A stretch of 64,000 nt of DNA. Origin: JBNAGF01 sp049801055. GTDB taxonomy: Bacteria > Pseudomonadota > Alphaproteobacteria > Rhodobacterales > Rhodobacteraceae. The notes below the pieces were generated by a model, which worked only from the letters and a program-made list of their open reading frames with translations, ran no database searches and was not told the DNA's origin. A program made the translations under genes and the position numbers. Within the stretch, counting starts at the first letter, position 1. Every line of letters starts with the position of its first letter. Location: positions 142,383 to 206,382 of the forward strand of contig NZ_JBNAGF010000008.1 of assembly GCF_049801055.1 (NCBI RefSeq). Direction: 5' to 3'. Shown one piece after another: positions 35,245 to 43,665 of the stretch.

Positions 35245-36090
35245 ATGAAGAAAGCTTTGACGCTATCGGCGCTTTTCGCCACCCTTACGAGCCTGCCTGC
35301 AACTGCACAGGAAGGCCTTGAGATCATTGGCAAGCCCGTGGACGGCAAGCTTGGGTTTCAACCCGCAGTAACCGAACTCGCGCGTGATTTGCAGTCGCTG
35401 GATTACATGGTTCTGGTGATCATCACGATCATCAGCCTGTTCGTGGCTGGGCTGATCGTCTGGGTGATCTTGCGCTATAACCGCAAGTCGAACCCGACGC
35501 CGGCGACCTTCACCCACAATACACCGGTTGAAATCGTCTGGACGGTTGTTCCGATTCTCATCCTTGTGTTCATCGGCGCCTTCTCGCTACCGGTTCTGTT
35601 CAAGCAGCAGGAAATCCCCGAAGGCGACGTCACCATCAAGGTGACCGGCTACCAGTGGTATTGGGGTTATGACTACGTCGATGAGGGTTTTGGCTTTGAA
35701 AGCTTCATGCTCGACCGCGAATCTCTCGAAGAGCATGGCTATGGTCAGGACGAGTATCTGCTGGCGACCGACACAGCCGTTGTTGTCCCGTCGGGCAAGA
35801 CGATCGTTATGCAGGTGACCGGGGCAGATGTGATCCACTCCTGGACCATCCCCGCCTTTGCCGTGAAACAGGATGCCGTTCCCGGCCGTCTGGCAGAACT
35901 CTGGTTCGAAGTGGACGAAGGGCAGGAGGGGATCTATTTCGGTCAGTGTTCCGAGCTTTGCGGCAAGGACCACGCCTACATGCCGATCACCGTCAAGGTT
36001 GTCACCGAGGCCGAGTATCAGGAATGGCTGAACACCGCGAAAGAAGAATTCGCAGGTGTCCCACAGGCCATTCAGGTCGCCTCGAACTAA
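35245..36090 (+). CDS. coxB: cytochrome c oxidase subunit II
   Basis: Subunit of aa3-type cytochrome c oxidase that receives electrons from cytochrome c at its CuA centre. The 281-residue product has a signal peptide, two transmembrane helices (about 48-70 and 92-112) and a periplasmic cupredoxin domain. CuA ligands are visible: His198 in HSWTIP, Cys235 and Cys239 in CSELC, His243, and Met246. Aromatic residues in QWYWGYDY form the electron-entry patch. No coxA gene is in the window; in this group it is usually encoded elsewhere. Confidence 0.98.
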   Translation: MKKALTLSALFATLTSLPATAQEGLEIIGKPVDGKLGFQPAVTELARDLQSLDYMVLVIITIISLFVAGLIVWVILRYNRKSNPTPATFTHNTPVEIVWTVVPILILVFIGAFSLPVLFKQQEIPEGDVTIKVTGYQWYWGYDYVDEGFGFESFMLDRESLEEHGYGQDEYLLATDTAVVVPSGKTIVMQVTGADVIHSWTIPAFAVKQDAVPGRLAELWFEVDEGQEGIYFGQCSELCGKDHAYMPITVKVVTEAEYQEWLNTAKEEFAGVPQAIQVASN

Positions 36091-36130
36091 TCTGAAGGAG
36101 GGGGTAGCCCTCCGATTGACCGATTTGTTG

Positions 36131-36151
36131 GCTGCGCGGGTTTCGCGCAGC
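36131..36151 (+). promoter_or_regulatory. hairpin in the coxB-ctaB spacer
   Basis: An 8-base stem (GCTGCGCG at 36131-36138 and CGCGCAGC at 36144-36151, 5-base loop) is followed by only three T. It may stabilise the coxB message or partly attenuate the downstream assembly genes. Confidence 0.4.
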
Positions 36152-36173
36152 TTTCGCCACCAAGGGACCGCAG

Positions 36174-37130
36174 ATGAGCGACGCAAGCATCAACGCAAGC
36201 ACAGCCCGCGCCGAAGGCCACGAGAACGAGGCCGGCTTTGGCGATTACTTCGCTTTGCTGAAGCCACGAGTCATGTCGCTGGTGGTGTTCACGGCTTTTG
36301 TCGGACTGATGGCCGCGCCCGCGTCGGTGCATCCTGTCGTCGGCTTTTGTGCGATTCTGTTCATCGCTATCGGAGGCGGCGCATCGGGCGCTCTGAACAT
36401 GTGGTGGGATGCGGATATCGACCGTATCATGAAGCGCACAAAACGCCGCCCCATTCCGTCCGGTAAGGTTGAAGAGGGCGAAGCTCTGGCGCTGGGGCTG
36501 GCCCTGTCTGGTATGTCGGTTATCATGCTCGCACTGGCCACGAACATCTTTGCCGGCGCTTTCCTTGCATTCACCATCTTCTTCTACGTGGTTGTCTATT
36601 CCATGTGGCTGAAACGCTCGACGCCACAGAATATTGTCATCGGTGGCGCAGCGGGTGCCTTTCCGCCGGTGATCGGTTGGATTGCTGCGACTGGCTCCAT
36701 GGCGATCGAACCCTGGCTCATGTTTGCGCTGGTCTTCATGTGGACCCCGCCGCATTTCTGGGCGCTCGCGTTGTTCATGCGCTCGGACTACGACGACGCA
36801 GGCGTTCCAATGCTGACAGTGACCCACGGCCGCCCGGCGACCCGCCGTCACATCTTGGTCTATACGGCTTTGCTGGCGTTGTTTGCGCTTGGCGCGGCTT
36901 TCTCCGGCATCGGTGGGCCGATCTATCTGACTGTTGCCGTGGTGATGAACGCACTGTTCCTGCGTGGTGCATTCCGCATCTGGCGCCGTGACGAAGACGC
37001 CTCTGAGGCAGATAATTTCAAGGTGGAGCGTAGCTTCTTCAAGCTTTCGCTGCTCTACCTGTTCCTGCATTTCGGCGCGATCCTCGCCGAAGCCCTGCTC
37101 AAGCCCTATGGGCTGGGAGGCTGGGCATGA
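36174..37130 (+). CDS. ctaB: protoheme IX farnesyltransferase (heme O synthase)
   Basis: Polytopic inner-membrane UbiA-family prenyltransferase that adds a farnesyl group to heme b to make heme O, the precursor of heme A in the oxidase. The 318-residue protein has about seven to nine membrane helices. The prenyl diphosphate motif NMWWDADIDRIMKRTKRRP is near residues 77-95, and the second Asp-rich region is around the FMRSDYDDAGVPML loop. The stop overlaps the start of the next small gene (ATGA), so the assembly genes are translationally coupled. Confidence 0.97.
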   Translation: MSDASINASTARAEGHENEAGFGDYFALLKPRVMSLVVFTAFVGLMAAPASVHPVVGFCAILFIAIGGGASGALNMWWDADIDRIMKRTKRRPIPSGKVEEGEALALGLALSGMSVIMLALATNIFAGAFLAFTIFFYVVVYSMWLKRSTPQNIVIGGAAGAFPPVIGWIAATGSMAIEPWLMFALVFMWTPPHFWALALFMRSDYDDAGVPMLTVTHGRPATRRHILVYTALLALFALGAAFSGIGGPIYLTVAVVMNALFLRGAFRIWRRDEDASEADNFKVERSFFKLSLLYLFLHFGAILAEALLKPYGLGGWA

Positions 37131-37288
37131 CCATCCGCGCGACACATGATCTGCACAAACGCCGGTTCGGGCGCAATCTCGGCGTGGCGCTGACACTGGT
37201 CGGCTTCATCGTGATTGTCTTTGGCCTTACCGTGGTCAAAGTGACCCGTGGCGATTTCGAACCCCCGCGCGCAGAGGTGCAGAACTGA
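37127..37288 (+). CDS. small single-span cytochrome oxidase locus protein (CoxF-like)
   Basis: A 53-residue product, MTIRATHDLHKRRFGRNLGV followed by one hydrophobic helix (about residues 19-37) and a short charged tail ending in AEVQN. It overlaps the ctaB stop by four bases and the ctaG start by one (TGATG), so it is clearly translated within the operon. Small proteins at this position in Rhodobacter-type cox operons are annotated as oxidase assembly factors. The basic N-terminus suggests N-in topology. The function is inferred from position. Confidence 0.85.
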   Translation: MTIRATHDLHKRRFGRNLGVALTLVGFIVIVFGLTVVKVTRGDFEPPRAEVQN

Positions 37289-37863
37289 TGGCGTTGAAGG
37301 GACCTCAGAAAACGGTTGCCCAGCTGGTGGCGCTGGTTCTGGTAATGGGCGGGTTGGCTTGGGCCTCGGTTCCGTTCTACGACTGGTTTTGTCGGGTCAC
37401 CGGCTACGGCGGGGCCACCGGAGTCGCCGAGGCCGCTTCGGATGAGATCCTGAACCAGACCATCAAAGTCCGCTTCGACGCCTCCAAGGACCGCAATATG
37501 CCTTGGGAGTTCACACCGGTTCAGCGTCAGATGGAACTCCGTATCGGTGAGACGGGGCTTGCTTTCTACGAGGCTTACAACCCGACCGACCGCCCCGTGG
37601 CGGGATCCGCGAGCTATAATGTGGCGCCGTATTCGGCCGGAGCATTCTTTGAGAAAATTGCATGTTTCTGCTTTGAAGAGCAGGTCCTGCAACCGGGGGA
37701 GCGGGTTCAAATGCCCGTGACCTTCTTTGTCGACCCGGAAATCGTGAACGATCGGGACGGCCAATACGTGCACACGATCACGTTGTCATACACATTCTAC
37801 GAAATCGACCTGCCCGAAGGCTATGCGGCCCTCGAAACGCAGACCGACACAAACACGAACTAA
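37288..37863 (+). CDS. ctaG: cytochrome c oxidase assembly protein CtaG (Cox11)
   Basis: Membrane-anchored copper chaperone that inserts CuB into subunit I. The 191-residue protein has an N-terminal membrane helix (about 11-29) followed by a periplasmic immunoglobulin-like domain. The copper-binding motif is CFCFEEQ, within EKIACFCFEEQVLQPGE, and VPFYDWFCRVTGYGG follows the helix. The start ATG shares a base with the stop of the small upstream gene. coxC follows after 23 bases. Confidence 0.97.
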   Translation: MALKGPQKTVAQLVALVLVMGGLAWASVPFYDWFCRVTGYGGATGVAEAASDEILNQTIKVRFDASKDRNMPWEFTPVQRQMELRIGETGLAFYEAYNPTDRPVAGSASYNVAPYSAGAFFEKIACFCFEEQVLQPGERVQMPVTFFVDPEIVNDRDGQYVHTITLSYTFYEIDLPEGYAALETQTDTNTN

Positions 37864-37886
37864 AAGCCGTTAGGTGAGGGACACTC

Positions 37887-38702
37887 ATGGCACATGCTAA
37901 GAACCACGATTATCATATTCTAAACCCCTCGATCTGGCCCCTTCTGGGCGCGATCGGAGGGTTTGTCATGCTGTTTGGCGCCGTGCTCTGGATGCACGGT
38001 ATAACATCGTGGTTGTTCTGGATGGGCCTCGTGGGCGTTCTCTATACGATGTTCGGTTGGTGGTCCGAAGTGGTGTTGGAAAGCCGTGTTGGCGACCACA
38101 CACCGGTTGTCCGAATCGGACTGCGTTACGGGTTCATCCTGTTCATCATGTCCGAGGTGATGTTCTTCTTCGCCTGGTTCTGGTCCTTCTTCAAACACGC
38201 GATGTATCCGATGCAGGAGTACATCGGCACCGAGTATATCCAACCCGATATTCACACCGTCGATCCCTTCCACCTGCCGCTGATCAACACCGTTGTTCTG
38301 CTGCTGTCCGGCTGCGCAGTAACTTGGGCGCACCATGCTCTGGTTCATGAAAATGACCGCAAGGCGTTGATTCAGGGTCTGTCCATCGGGATCATTCTCG
38401 GTGTCGCGTTTACGTTTCTGCAGGCCTATGAATACGTGGCGCTTCTGACCCACGATGGCTGGGAATTTGGCAATGACGTGTTCTATTCGAACTTCTTCAT
38501 GGCAACCGGCTTCCATGGTTTCCACGTGATCATCGGCACGATCTTCCTGTTCGTCTGCCTGTTGCGTGCGCTTAAGGGTGACTTCACCCCTGAGAAGCAT
38601 GTCGGTTTCGAAGCTGCAGCTTGGTACTGGCACTTTGTTGACGTTGTCTGGCTGTTCCTGTTCTTTGCTGTCTACATCTGGGGCCAATCGGTCCTGCACT
38701 AA
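37887..38702 (+). CDS. coxC: cytochrome c oxidase subunit III
   Basis: Seven-helix inner-membrane subunit that stabilises the oxidase catalytic core. The 271-residue product contains the family patterns RYGFILFIMSEVMFFFAWFW, with the conserved glutamate, and FFMATGFHGFHVIIGTIFL, and it ends in WYWHFVDVVWLFLFFAVYIWG. A GTGAGGG ribosome binding region precedes the ATG. A strong terminator lies 38 bases after the stop, closing the coxB-coxC unit. Confidence 0.98.
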   Translation: MAHAKNHDYHILNPSIWPLLGAIGGFVMLFGAVLWMHGITSWLFWMGLVGVLYTMFGWWSEVVLESRVGDHTPVVRIGLRYGFILFIMSEVMFFFAWFWSFFKHAMYPMQEYIGTEYIQPDIHTVDPFHLPLINTVVLLLSGCAVTWAHHALVHENDRKALIQGLSIGIILGVAFTFLQAYEYVALLTHDGWEFGNDVFYSNFFMATGFHGFHVIIGTIFLFVCLLRALKGDFTPEKHVGFEAAAWYWHFVDVVWLFLFFAVYIWGQSVLH

Positions 38703-38739
38703 GACGGTTGCAAAACCGGACATTCGAGTTCAAAACCCA

Positions 38740-38772
38740 CAGCGCGCGAGGCAGTCTCGCGCGCTGTTTTTT
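38740..38772 (+). terminator. rho-independent terminator after coxC
   Basis: A perfect 11-base stem (38740-38750 with 38756-38766, loop GCAGT) is followed by six T residues (38767-38772). It supports an ATG start for SURF1 at 38792 rather than an upstream start. Confidence 0.92.
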
Positions 38773-38791
38773 GTCCAGACCGGACCTTTTG

Positions 38792-39463
38792 ATGCGTCGT
38801 ATCCTGTTCTTTCTGATTTTCGGCCTTTCAGGTCTTTCGGTGCTGTTGAGCCTCGGCTTCTGGCAAGTGCGCCGTCTGGAATGGAAGAACCAGATTTTGG
38901 CCGAGATCGAGGCGCGGATCTCGCAGCCGCCCGTGTCTTTGCCTGCCTCGCCGGATCCGAACACAGACCGGTTTCTTCCGGTTGCGGTGCACGGTCAGAT
39001 GCAGCCCGAAGAAATCCACGTTCTGGTGTCGGTCAAAAAAGTCGGTCCGGGTTACAGGGTCATATCTCCTTTCATCGGTGACGATGGACGTCGGATCCTT
39101 GTTGATCGAGGATTTGTTTCGACAGACGGCAAGCAGGCTGAACGGGTAAGCGGTTCGATGGAGGTCACTGGCAACTTGCACTGGCCGCAGGAAATCGACA
39201 GCTTCACCCCTGATCCGGATCTCGAAGGAAACATCTGGTTCGCCCGTGAAGTGACCATGATGGCCAAAGCTCTAGATACCGAACCCGTACTTGTGATCGC
39301 CAAGTCGGAAACAGACCCGACCGTGACGCCGTTGCCTGTGGACACAAGCGTCATTCCGAATGATCACTGGCAATATGCCGTGACGTGGTTCGGCCTCGCC
39401 CTTGTCTGGGCGGCCATGACCCTCTATTTCCTGTGGCGCCCCGGCGTCCGACCCAAGAGCTGA
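38792..39463 (+). CDS. SURF1 family oxidase assembly protein
   Basis: Inner-membrane protein that helps supply heme A to subunit I of the aa3 oxidase. The 223-residue product has the classic SURF1 layout: an N-terminal membrane helix (RRILFFLIFGLSGLSVLLSL) followed by GFWQVRRLEWKNQI, a periplasmic domain with GYRVISPFIGDDGRRILVDRG, and a C-terminal helix ending near TLYFLWRPG. The ATG at 38792 is the first start after the coxC terminator and has only a weak Shine-Dalgarno sequence. thrC begins 5 bases after the stop. Confidence 0.93.
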   Translation: MRRILFFLIFGLSGLSVLLSLGFWQVRRLEWKNQILAEIEARISQPPVSLPASPDPNTDRFLPVAVHGQMQPEEIHVLVSVKKVGPGYRVISPFIGDDGRRILVDRGFVSTDGKQAERVSGSMEVTGNLHWPQEIDSFTPDPDLEGNIWFAREVTMMAKALDTEPVLVIAKSETDPTVTPLPVDTSVIPNDHWQYAVTWFGLALVWAAMTLYFLWRPGVRPKS

Positions 39464-39468
39464 GACCG

Positions 39469-40857
39469 ATGAAATACATATCGACCCGCGGGCAGGCGCC
39501 CGAGCTGACTTTTGAAGAAGCAATGCTGACCGGTCTGGCCCGGGATGGCGGGCTGTATGTTCCCTCGGATATTCCGCAAATGAGCAGCGAAGAGATCGCG
39601 GCTCTGTCCGGCTTGCCTTACGAAGAGGTCGCCTTCCGAGTTATGTGGCCATTCGTCAGCGACTCCTTTTCCGAGACCGAGTTTCGCGGAGCCATCGACA
39701 GGGCCTATGCCGGTTTCGGCCACATCGCGCGCGCGCCCCTCAAGCAGCTTGCAGCCAACCATTTTCTGCTGGAACTGTTCCACGGTCCTACGCTGGCCTT
39801 CAAAGACTTTGCCATGCAACTGATCGGCCAGCTGTTTCAGGTTGCTCTGGAGCGGCGCGGCGAGACCGTGACCATTGTTGGTGCCACGTCCGGTGATACC
39901 GGCTCGGCTGCCATCGAAGCGTTTCAGGGGCTTGCGGCCGTCAACGTCTTCATCCTGTATCCGCACGGCCGGGTCTCCGAGGTGCAGCGTCGCCAGATGA
40001 CCACACCGGATGCCGCCAACGTTCACGCGCTGGCTCTGGACGGCGACTTCGATGACTGCCAGGCCCGGCTGAAGGACATGTTCAACGATTTCGAATTCCG
40101 GGACGGTGTGCGTCTGGCCGGGGTTAATTCGATCAATTTCGCACGTGTTCTGGCTCAGGTTGTCTACTACTTTTCGGCGGCGGTGTCGCTGGGCGCTCCG
40201 GACCGCAAAGTATCGTTCACGGTGCCCACGGGCAATTTCGGTGACATCTTTGCGGGTTTCATTGCCAAGCAGATGGGCCTGCCGATCGAGAAGCTCGTTG
40301 TGGCCACCAACCAGAACGACATTCTGCACAGATGTCTCAACGGTCAGGGCTATCACAAGGGTGAGACCATCCCTTCGATCAGCCCGTCCATGGATATCCA
40401 GGTCAGTTCGAATTTCGAACGGGCGCTTTTCTATGCCTACGGTCAGGATGGCAATGCCGTGGGTCAGCTAATGGATGAGCTCAAGTCGGGTGGTTTCGAA
40501 GTCAGCCAAGGCGCGATGCAAGCCCTGCACGAAGTCTATGAATCGGGTCGGGCATCCGAGGCGGAGACATTGGCGACGATAAAATCGACACTTCTATCGA
40601 GCGCCGAACTTGTGTGTCCCCATACTGCGGTCGGCATCAAAGTTGCCGACGAGGTCCGCTCGGCCGATACCCCCATGGTCACTTTGTCAACAGCCCATCC
40701 CGCCAAGTTTCCTGCCGCAGTCGAAGAAGCAAGCGGTATGCATCCTCCTCTTCCACAGCGCATGTCGGATCTGTATGACAGGCCGGAACGGGTGACCCGC
40801 ATCGCAAATGATCTGAGCACTCTCGAAGATCACATCAGAAAGCACATCGCCAATTGA
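39469..40857 (+). CDS. thrC: threonine synthase
   Basis: PLP enzyme that converts O-phosphohomoserine to threonine. The 462-residue product starts MKYISTRGQAPELTFEEAM and has the PLP lysine in LAFKDFAMQ (Lys112), then GATSGDTGSAAIEAF for phosphate binding and TVPTGNFGDIFAG. The length fits the longer class of ThrC. The ATG at 39469 begins just after the SURF1 stop; the frame upstream overlaps SURF1. It overlaps the next gene by four bases (TTGA). Placement after cox assembly genes is common in this group. Confidence 0.97.
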   Translation: MKYISTRGQAPELTFEEAMLTGLARDGGLYVPSDIPQMSSEEIAALSGLPYEEVAFRVMWPFVSDSFSETEFRGAIDRAYAGFGHIARAPLKQLAANHFLLELFHGPTLAFKDFAMQLIGQLFQVALERRGETVTIVGATSGDTGSAAIEAFQGLAAVNVFILYPHGRVSEVQRRQMTTPDAANVHALALDGDFDDCQARLKDMFNDFEFRDGVRLAGVNSINFARVLAQVVYYFSAAVSLGAPDRKVSFTVPTGNFGDIFAGFIAKQMGLPIEKLVVATNQNDILHRCLNGQGYHKGETIPSISPSMDIQVSSNFERALFYAYGQDGNAVGQLMDELKSGGFEVSQGAMQALHEVYESGRASEAETLATIKSTLLSSAELVCPHTAVGIKVADEVRSADTPMVTLSTAHPAKFPAAVEEASGMHPPLPQRMSDLYDRPERVTRIANDLSTLEDHIRKHIAN

Positions 40858-42116
40858 CAGTTCAACAGAACCAGCTCTCCAACGGTTTTCGCATCGTTAG
40901 TGAACAGATGCCCGGCCTGCAATCCGCAGCCATCGGCATCTGGGTCACAGCAGGTGGACGCCACGAGCGGATCGAGCAGAATGGTATAGCTCATTTTCTC
41001 GAACACATGGCCTTTAAGGGCACCGAGCGCCGCTCGGCGCTGGAAATCGCAGAAACAATCGAAGACGTGGGTGGGTATATCAACGCCTACACGTCGCGAG
41101 AGGTAACAGCCTATTACGCGCGCGTCCTGAAAGACGACGTCGCGTTGGCGCTTGATGTCATCGGTGACATCGTTCTTAACCCGGTGTTTGATCCACGGGA
41201 AATCGAAGTCGAGCGCGGGGTCATCCTGCAAGAGATCGGTCAGGCGCACGATACGCCAGATGATGTGATCTTTGACTGGCTTCAGGAAGAAAGCTATCGC
41301 GACCAGCCCTTGGGTCGGACCATTCTGGGCCCGTCTGAGCGGGTCAGCAACTTCTCGCGCGAAGACCTGTCAAAATTCGTGGCTGAACACTATGGCCCCG
41401 AACAGATGATCCTGTCGGCTGCCGGAGCAGTTGACCACGATCTTTTGGTGAAAACGGCCGAAGAAATGTTCGGCCATCTTGAGCCTCGCTCGAGCAGGCT
41501 CGTGCAGCCAGGGCGTTTCACCGGCGGCGAAGCGCGGCGCGAAAAGGGGCTGGAACAAGCCCATTTTGCCCTTGCTTTTGAAAGCCCGGGCTATCGCGAT
41601 GACGAGATCTACACTGCGCAGATCTATTCAAGCGCCTTGGGCGGTGGCATGTCTTCACGCCTGTTTCAGGAAGTGCGCGAAAAGCGGGGGCTCTGCTACA
41701 CGATCTTTGCGCAAACGGGCGCTTATGCCGATACCGGGACGACGACGATCTATGCCGGCACCTCAGGCGAGCAACTGACGGAACTGGTTGGCATCACTAT
41801 TGACGAGATGAAGCGCGCCGCCGACGACATGACCAGAGAGGAAGTGGCCCGGGCTCGCGCACAGATGAAGGCAGGAATGCTGATGGGGCTGGAAAGCCCG
41901 TCGAACCGGGCCGAACGGCTGGCGCGTCTGGTGCAGATCTGGGATCGTGTGCCGTCACTGGATGATACGGTTTCGCGGATCGACGCGGTCACAACAGAGA
42001 ATGTGCGCAGTTTTGCCGAGCGCCTGGCATTGCAGTCGCCTGCTGCGCTGGCATTGTATGGTCCGGTAGCCGATGCGCCAACTCTGGCGAATTTGCAGGA
42101 GAGGCGCGCGGCTTGA
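40854..42116 (+). CDS. M16 family zinc peptidase (processing peptidase-like)
   Basis: Relative of mitochondrial processing peptidase beta subunits and bacterial PqqL-type enzymes. The 420-residue product has the inverted zinc motif HFLEH (His47, Glu50, His51) in GIAHFLEHMAFKGT, and the downstream acidic ligand region ETIEDVGGYINAYTSRE. The glycine-rich loop is in SALGGGMSSRLFQEVREKRGLCY. The start is TTG at 40854, overlapping the thrC stop, with TVQQNQLSNGFRIV as the expected N-terminus. Substrates are unknown. An acetyltransferase gene follows, overlapping by one base. Confidence 0.93.
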   Translation: MTVQQNQLSNGFRIVSEQMPGLQSAAIGIWVTAGGRHERIEQNGIAHFLEHMAFKGTERRSALEIAETIEDVGGYINAYTSREVTAYYARVLKDDVALALDVIGDIVLNPVFDPREIEVERGVILQEIGQAHDTPDDVIFDWLQEESYRDQPLGRTILGPSERVSNFSREDLSKFVAEHYGPEQMILSAAGAVDHDLLVKTAEEMFGHLEPRSSRLVQPGRFTGGEARREKGLEQAHFALAFESPGYRDDEIYTAQIYSSALGGGMSSRLFQEVREKRGLCYTIFAQTGAYADTGTTTIYAGTSGEQLTELVGITIDEMKRAADDMTREEVARARAQMKAGMLMGLESPSNRAERLARLVQIWDRVPSLDDTVSRIDAVTTENVRSFAERLALQSPAALALYGPVADAPTLANLQERRAA

Positions 42117-42700
42117 TGCTGCTGGTCAGACGCAAGCTGAAGATCGAAACGGAGCGACTCAGCCTGCGTCCGCCTGTTCACGCCGATTTCCGGGAATGGT
42201 CAGAATTGCGACGGATCAGTCGCAATTACCTTACCCCGTGGGAACCCAGCTGGGCCCCCGATCATCTGAGCCGAAAAGCGTTTACCAACAGGGTTTACTG
42301 GGCTCAGCGTTCGGTGGCGGGCGGATCTGCCGTTCCCCTGATGATCTTTCGGCGCTCCGATGATGTGTTGGTTGGCGCAATCACGCTGGACAATATTCGC
42401 CGGGGGCCGGCGCAGTCCGGCACATTGGGGTATTGGACCGGCCAGTCCTTTGCGCGGCAGGGCTACATGCGTGAAGCAATCGGGGCGGTGGTGCACTATG
42501 CCTTTTCCCAACTCGAACTGAGCCGCGTCGAAGCCGCGTGCCTGCCCGAAAACCGTGCCTCGCGTGGTTTGCTGGAAAGTTCGGGCTTCAAGTACGAAGG
42601 CGTTGCCCAATCGTATCTTCAGATCAATGGTCGATGGCGAACCCATGTTCTCTATGCATCATTGCGGTCGGACCGGCGAGGTAAGACCGATGTGGGCTGA
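42116..42700 (+). CDS. RimJ/RimL-type GNAT N-acetyltransferase
   Basis: GNAT-fold acetyltransferase of the ribosomal-protein type. The 194-residue protein shows ETERLSLRPPVHADFREW, a typical N-terminal strand. The acetyl-CoA region is in GTLGYWTGQSFARQGYMREAIG, and ACLPENRASRGLLESSGFKYEG is the conserved last third. The ATG at 42116 overlaps the stop of the M16 peptidase (TGATG), with GGAGAGG about 13 bases upstream. Its substrate could be an N-terminal alanine of a ribosomal protein, but this is not demonstrated by sequence. Confidence 0.9.
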   Translation: MLLVRRKLKIETERLSLRPPVHADFREWSELRRISRNYLTPWEPSWAPDHLSRKAFTNRVYWAQRSVAGGSAVPLMIFRRSDDVLVGAITLDNIRRGPAQSGTLGYWTGQSFARQGYMREAIGAVVHYAFSQLELSRVEAACLPENRASRGLLESSGFKYEGVAQSYLQINGRWRTHVLYASLRSDRRGKTDVG

Positions 42701-42801
42701 CTGAGGGTCAGCAGATGCGCCAATCTGGCAATCGCGGTGGAACACCGGGGTCCTGCGAACAAGGGACGTGACCGGCGGCCAATTTGTTCTATCCTAATTA
42801 C

Positions 42802-43626
42802 ATGCGCTGTATTTCGCTTGCCATCGGTTTCCTCCTGCTTTCGGTCCCTGCGTGGTCGCAGGAACGGCGTCCGAGTCATTGCGTCGCGATTGCAGATGCG
42901 GCTCCCGGGATCAACTATCTGCACAAGGCCTCATGGGCTGAGCCCGTTCCGGACTACACGGTTCGGATCAGTTACATCGCTCACGCGAGCTTTCTCCTGC
43001 AGACGCCGATGGGTCTCAATGCGATTACCGATTTTACTGGCTTCATTGGCGGAACCGCGATGATCCCGGATGTGGTGACCATGAACCACGCCCACGAAAC
43101 CCATTGGACAGCGTTCCCTGACCCTGCCATCCCTCATGTACTGCAAGGCTGGGGGCCCTTTGGCGAAGGAGTGGAGCACTATCTTGATTTGGGAGAATTG
43201 CTGGTTCGCAATGTCTCGACGGATATCAGATCGGATTTCAGCGGTGTGGAACCCAAGGGCAATTCGATCTTTGTTTTTGAAGTAGAAGGGCTTTGCATTG
43301 GCCATCTTGGTCACCTGCACCACATGCCAACTGACGCACAGTTTGCGGCCTTGGGGCGAGTAGACATTGTAATGGCGGCGGTCGATGGTGGAACGACGCT
43401 TGCCCTGCCCGAAATGATCCGGGTGCTCGACCGATTGAAATCTTCGGTCATCATTCCGATGCACTGGTTCAGCGGGCATTCGCTGGCTGCATTTCTCGCC
43501 GGAGTTTCCGATCGCTATCTAATCCAACGGGAAGGGGTGAGCTCGCTTGAGGTGTCACTGGCCACCCTGCCAGACCGTCCAACGGTGATTGTGCTGGAAC
43601 CGCGCTATCTGCGCGACGATGAATGA
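42802..43626 (+). CDS. secreted MBL-fold metallo-hydrolase, UlaG-like, with variant metal motif
   Basis: The 274-residue product has a signal peptide ending near VPAWSQ, so it is probably periplasmic. The fold is suggested by YIAHASFLLQTPMGLNAI, by NHAHETHW in place of the usual HxHxDH, by GHLGHLHHMP, by AVDGG, and by PMHWFSGHS. The expected aspartate of the first motif is replaced by threonine, so metal occupancy or chemistry may be altered. The ATG at 42802 gives a good signal peptide but has no clear Shine-Dalgarno sequence; a TTG six codons earlier is possible. The substrate is unknown. Confidence 0.75.
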   Translation: MRCISLAIGFLLLSVPAWSQERRPSHCVAIADAAPGINYLHKASWAEPVPDYTVRISYIAHASFLLQTPMGLNAITDFTGFIGGTAMIPDVVTMNHAHETHWTAFPDPAIPHVLQGWGPFGEGVEHYLDLGELLVRNVSTDIRSDFSGVEPKGNSIFVFEVEGLCIGHLGHLHHMPTDAQFAALGRVDIVMAAVDGGTTLALPEMIRVLDRLKSSVIIPMHWFSGHSLAAFLAGVSDRYLIQREGVSSLEVSLATLPDRPTVIVLEPRYLRDDE

Positions 43627-43665
43627 GACTTGCATTGGGCGCATGGCGAGGGCAGGGAATAGGGC

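Noticed and set aside
36087..37196. Minus-strand open frame of 369 codons opposite ctaB
   Set aside because: The translation is Arg/His/Gln-rich and hydrophilic, opposite a membrane protein gene. It is an antisense artefact.
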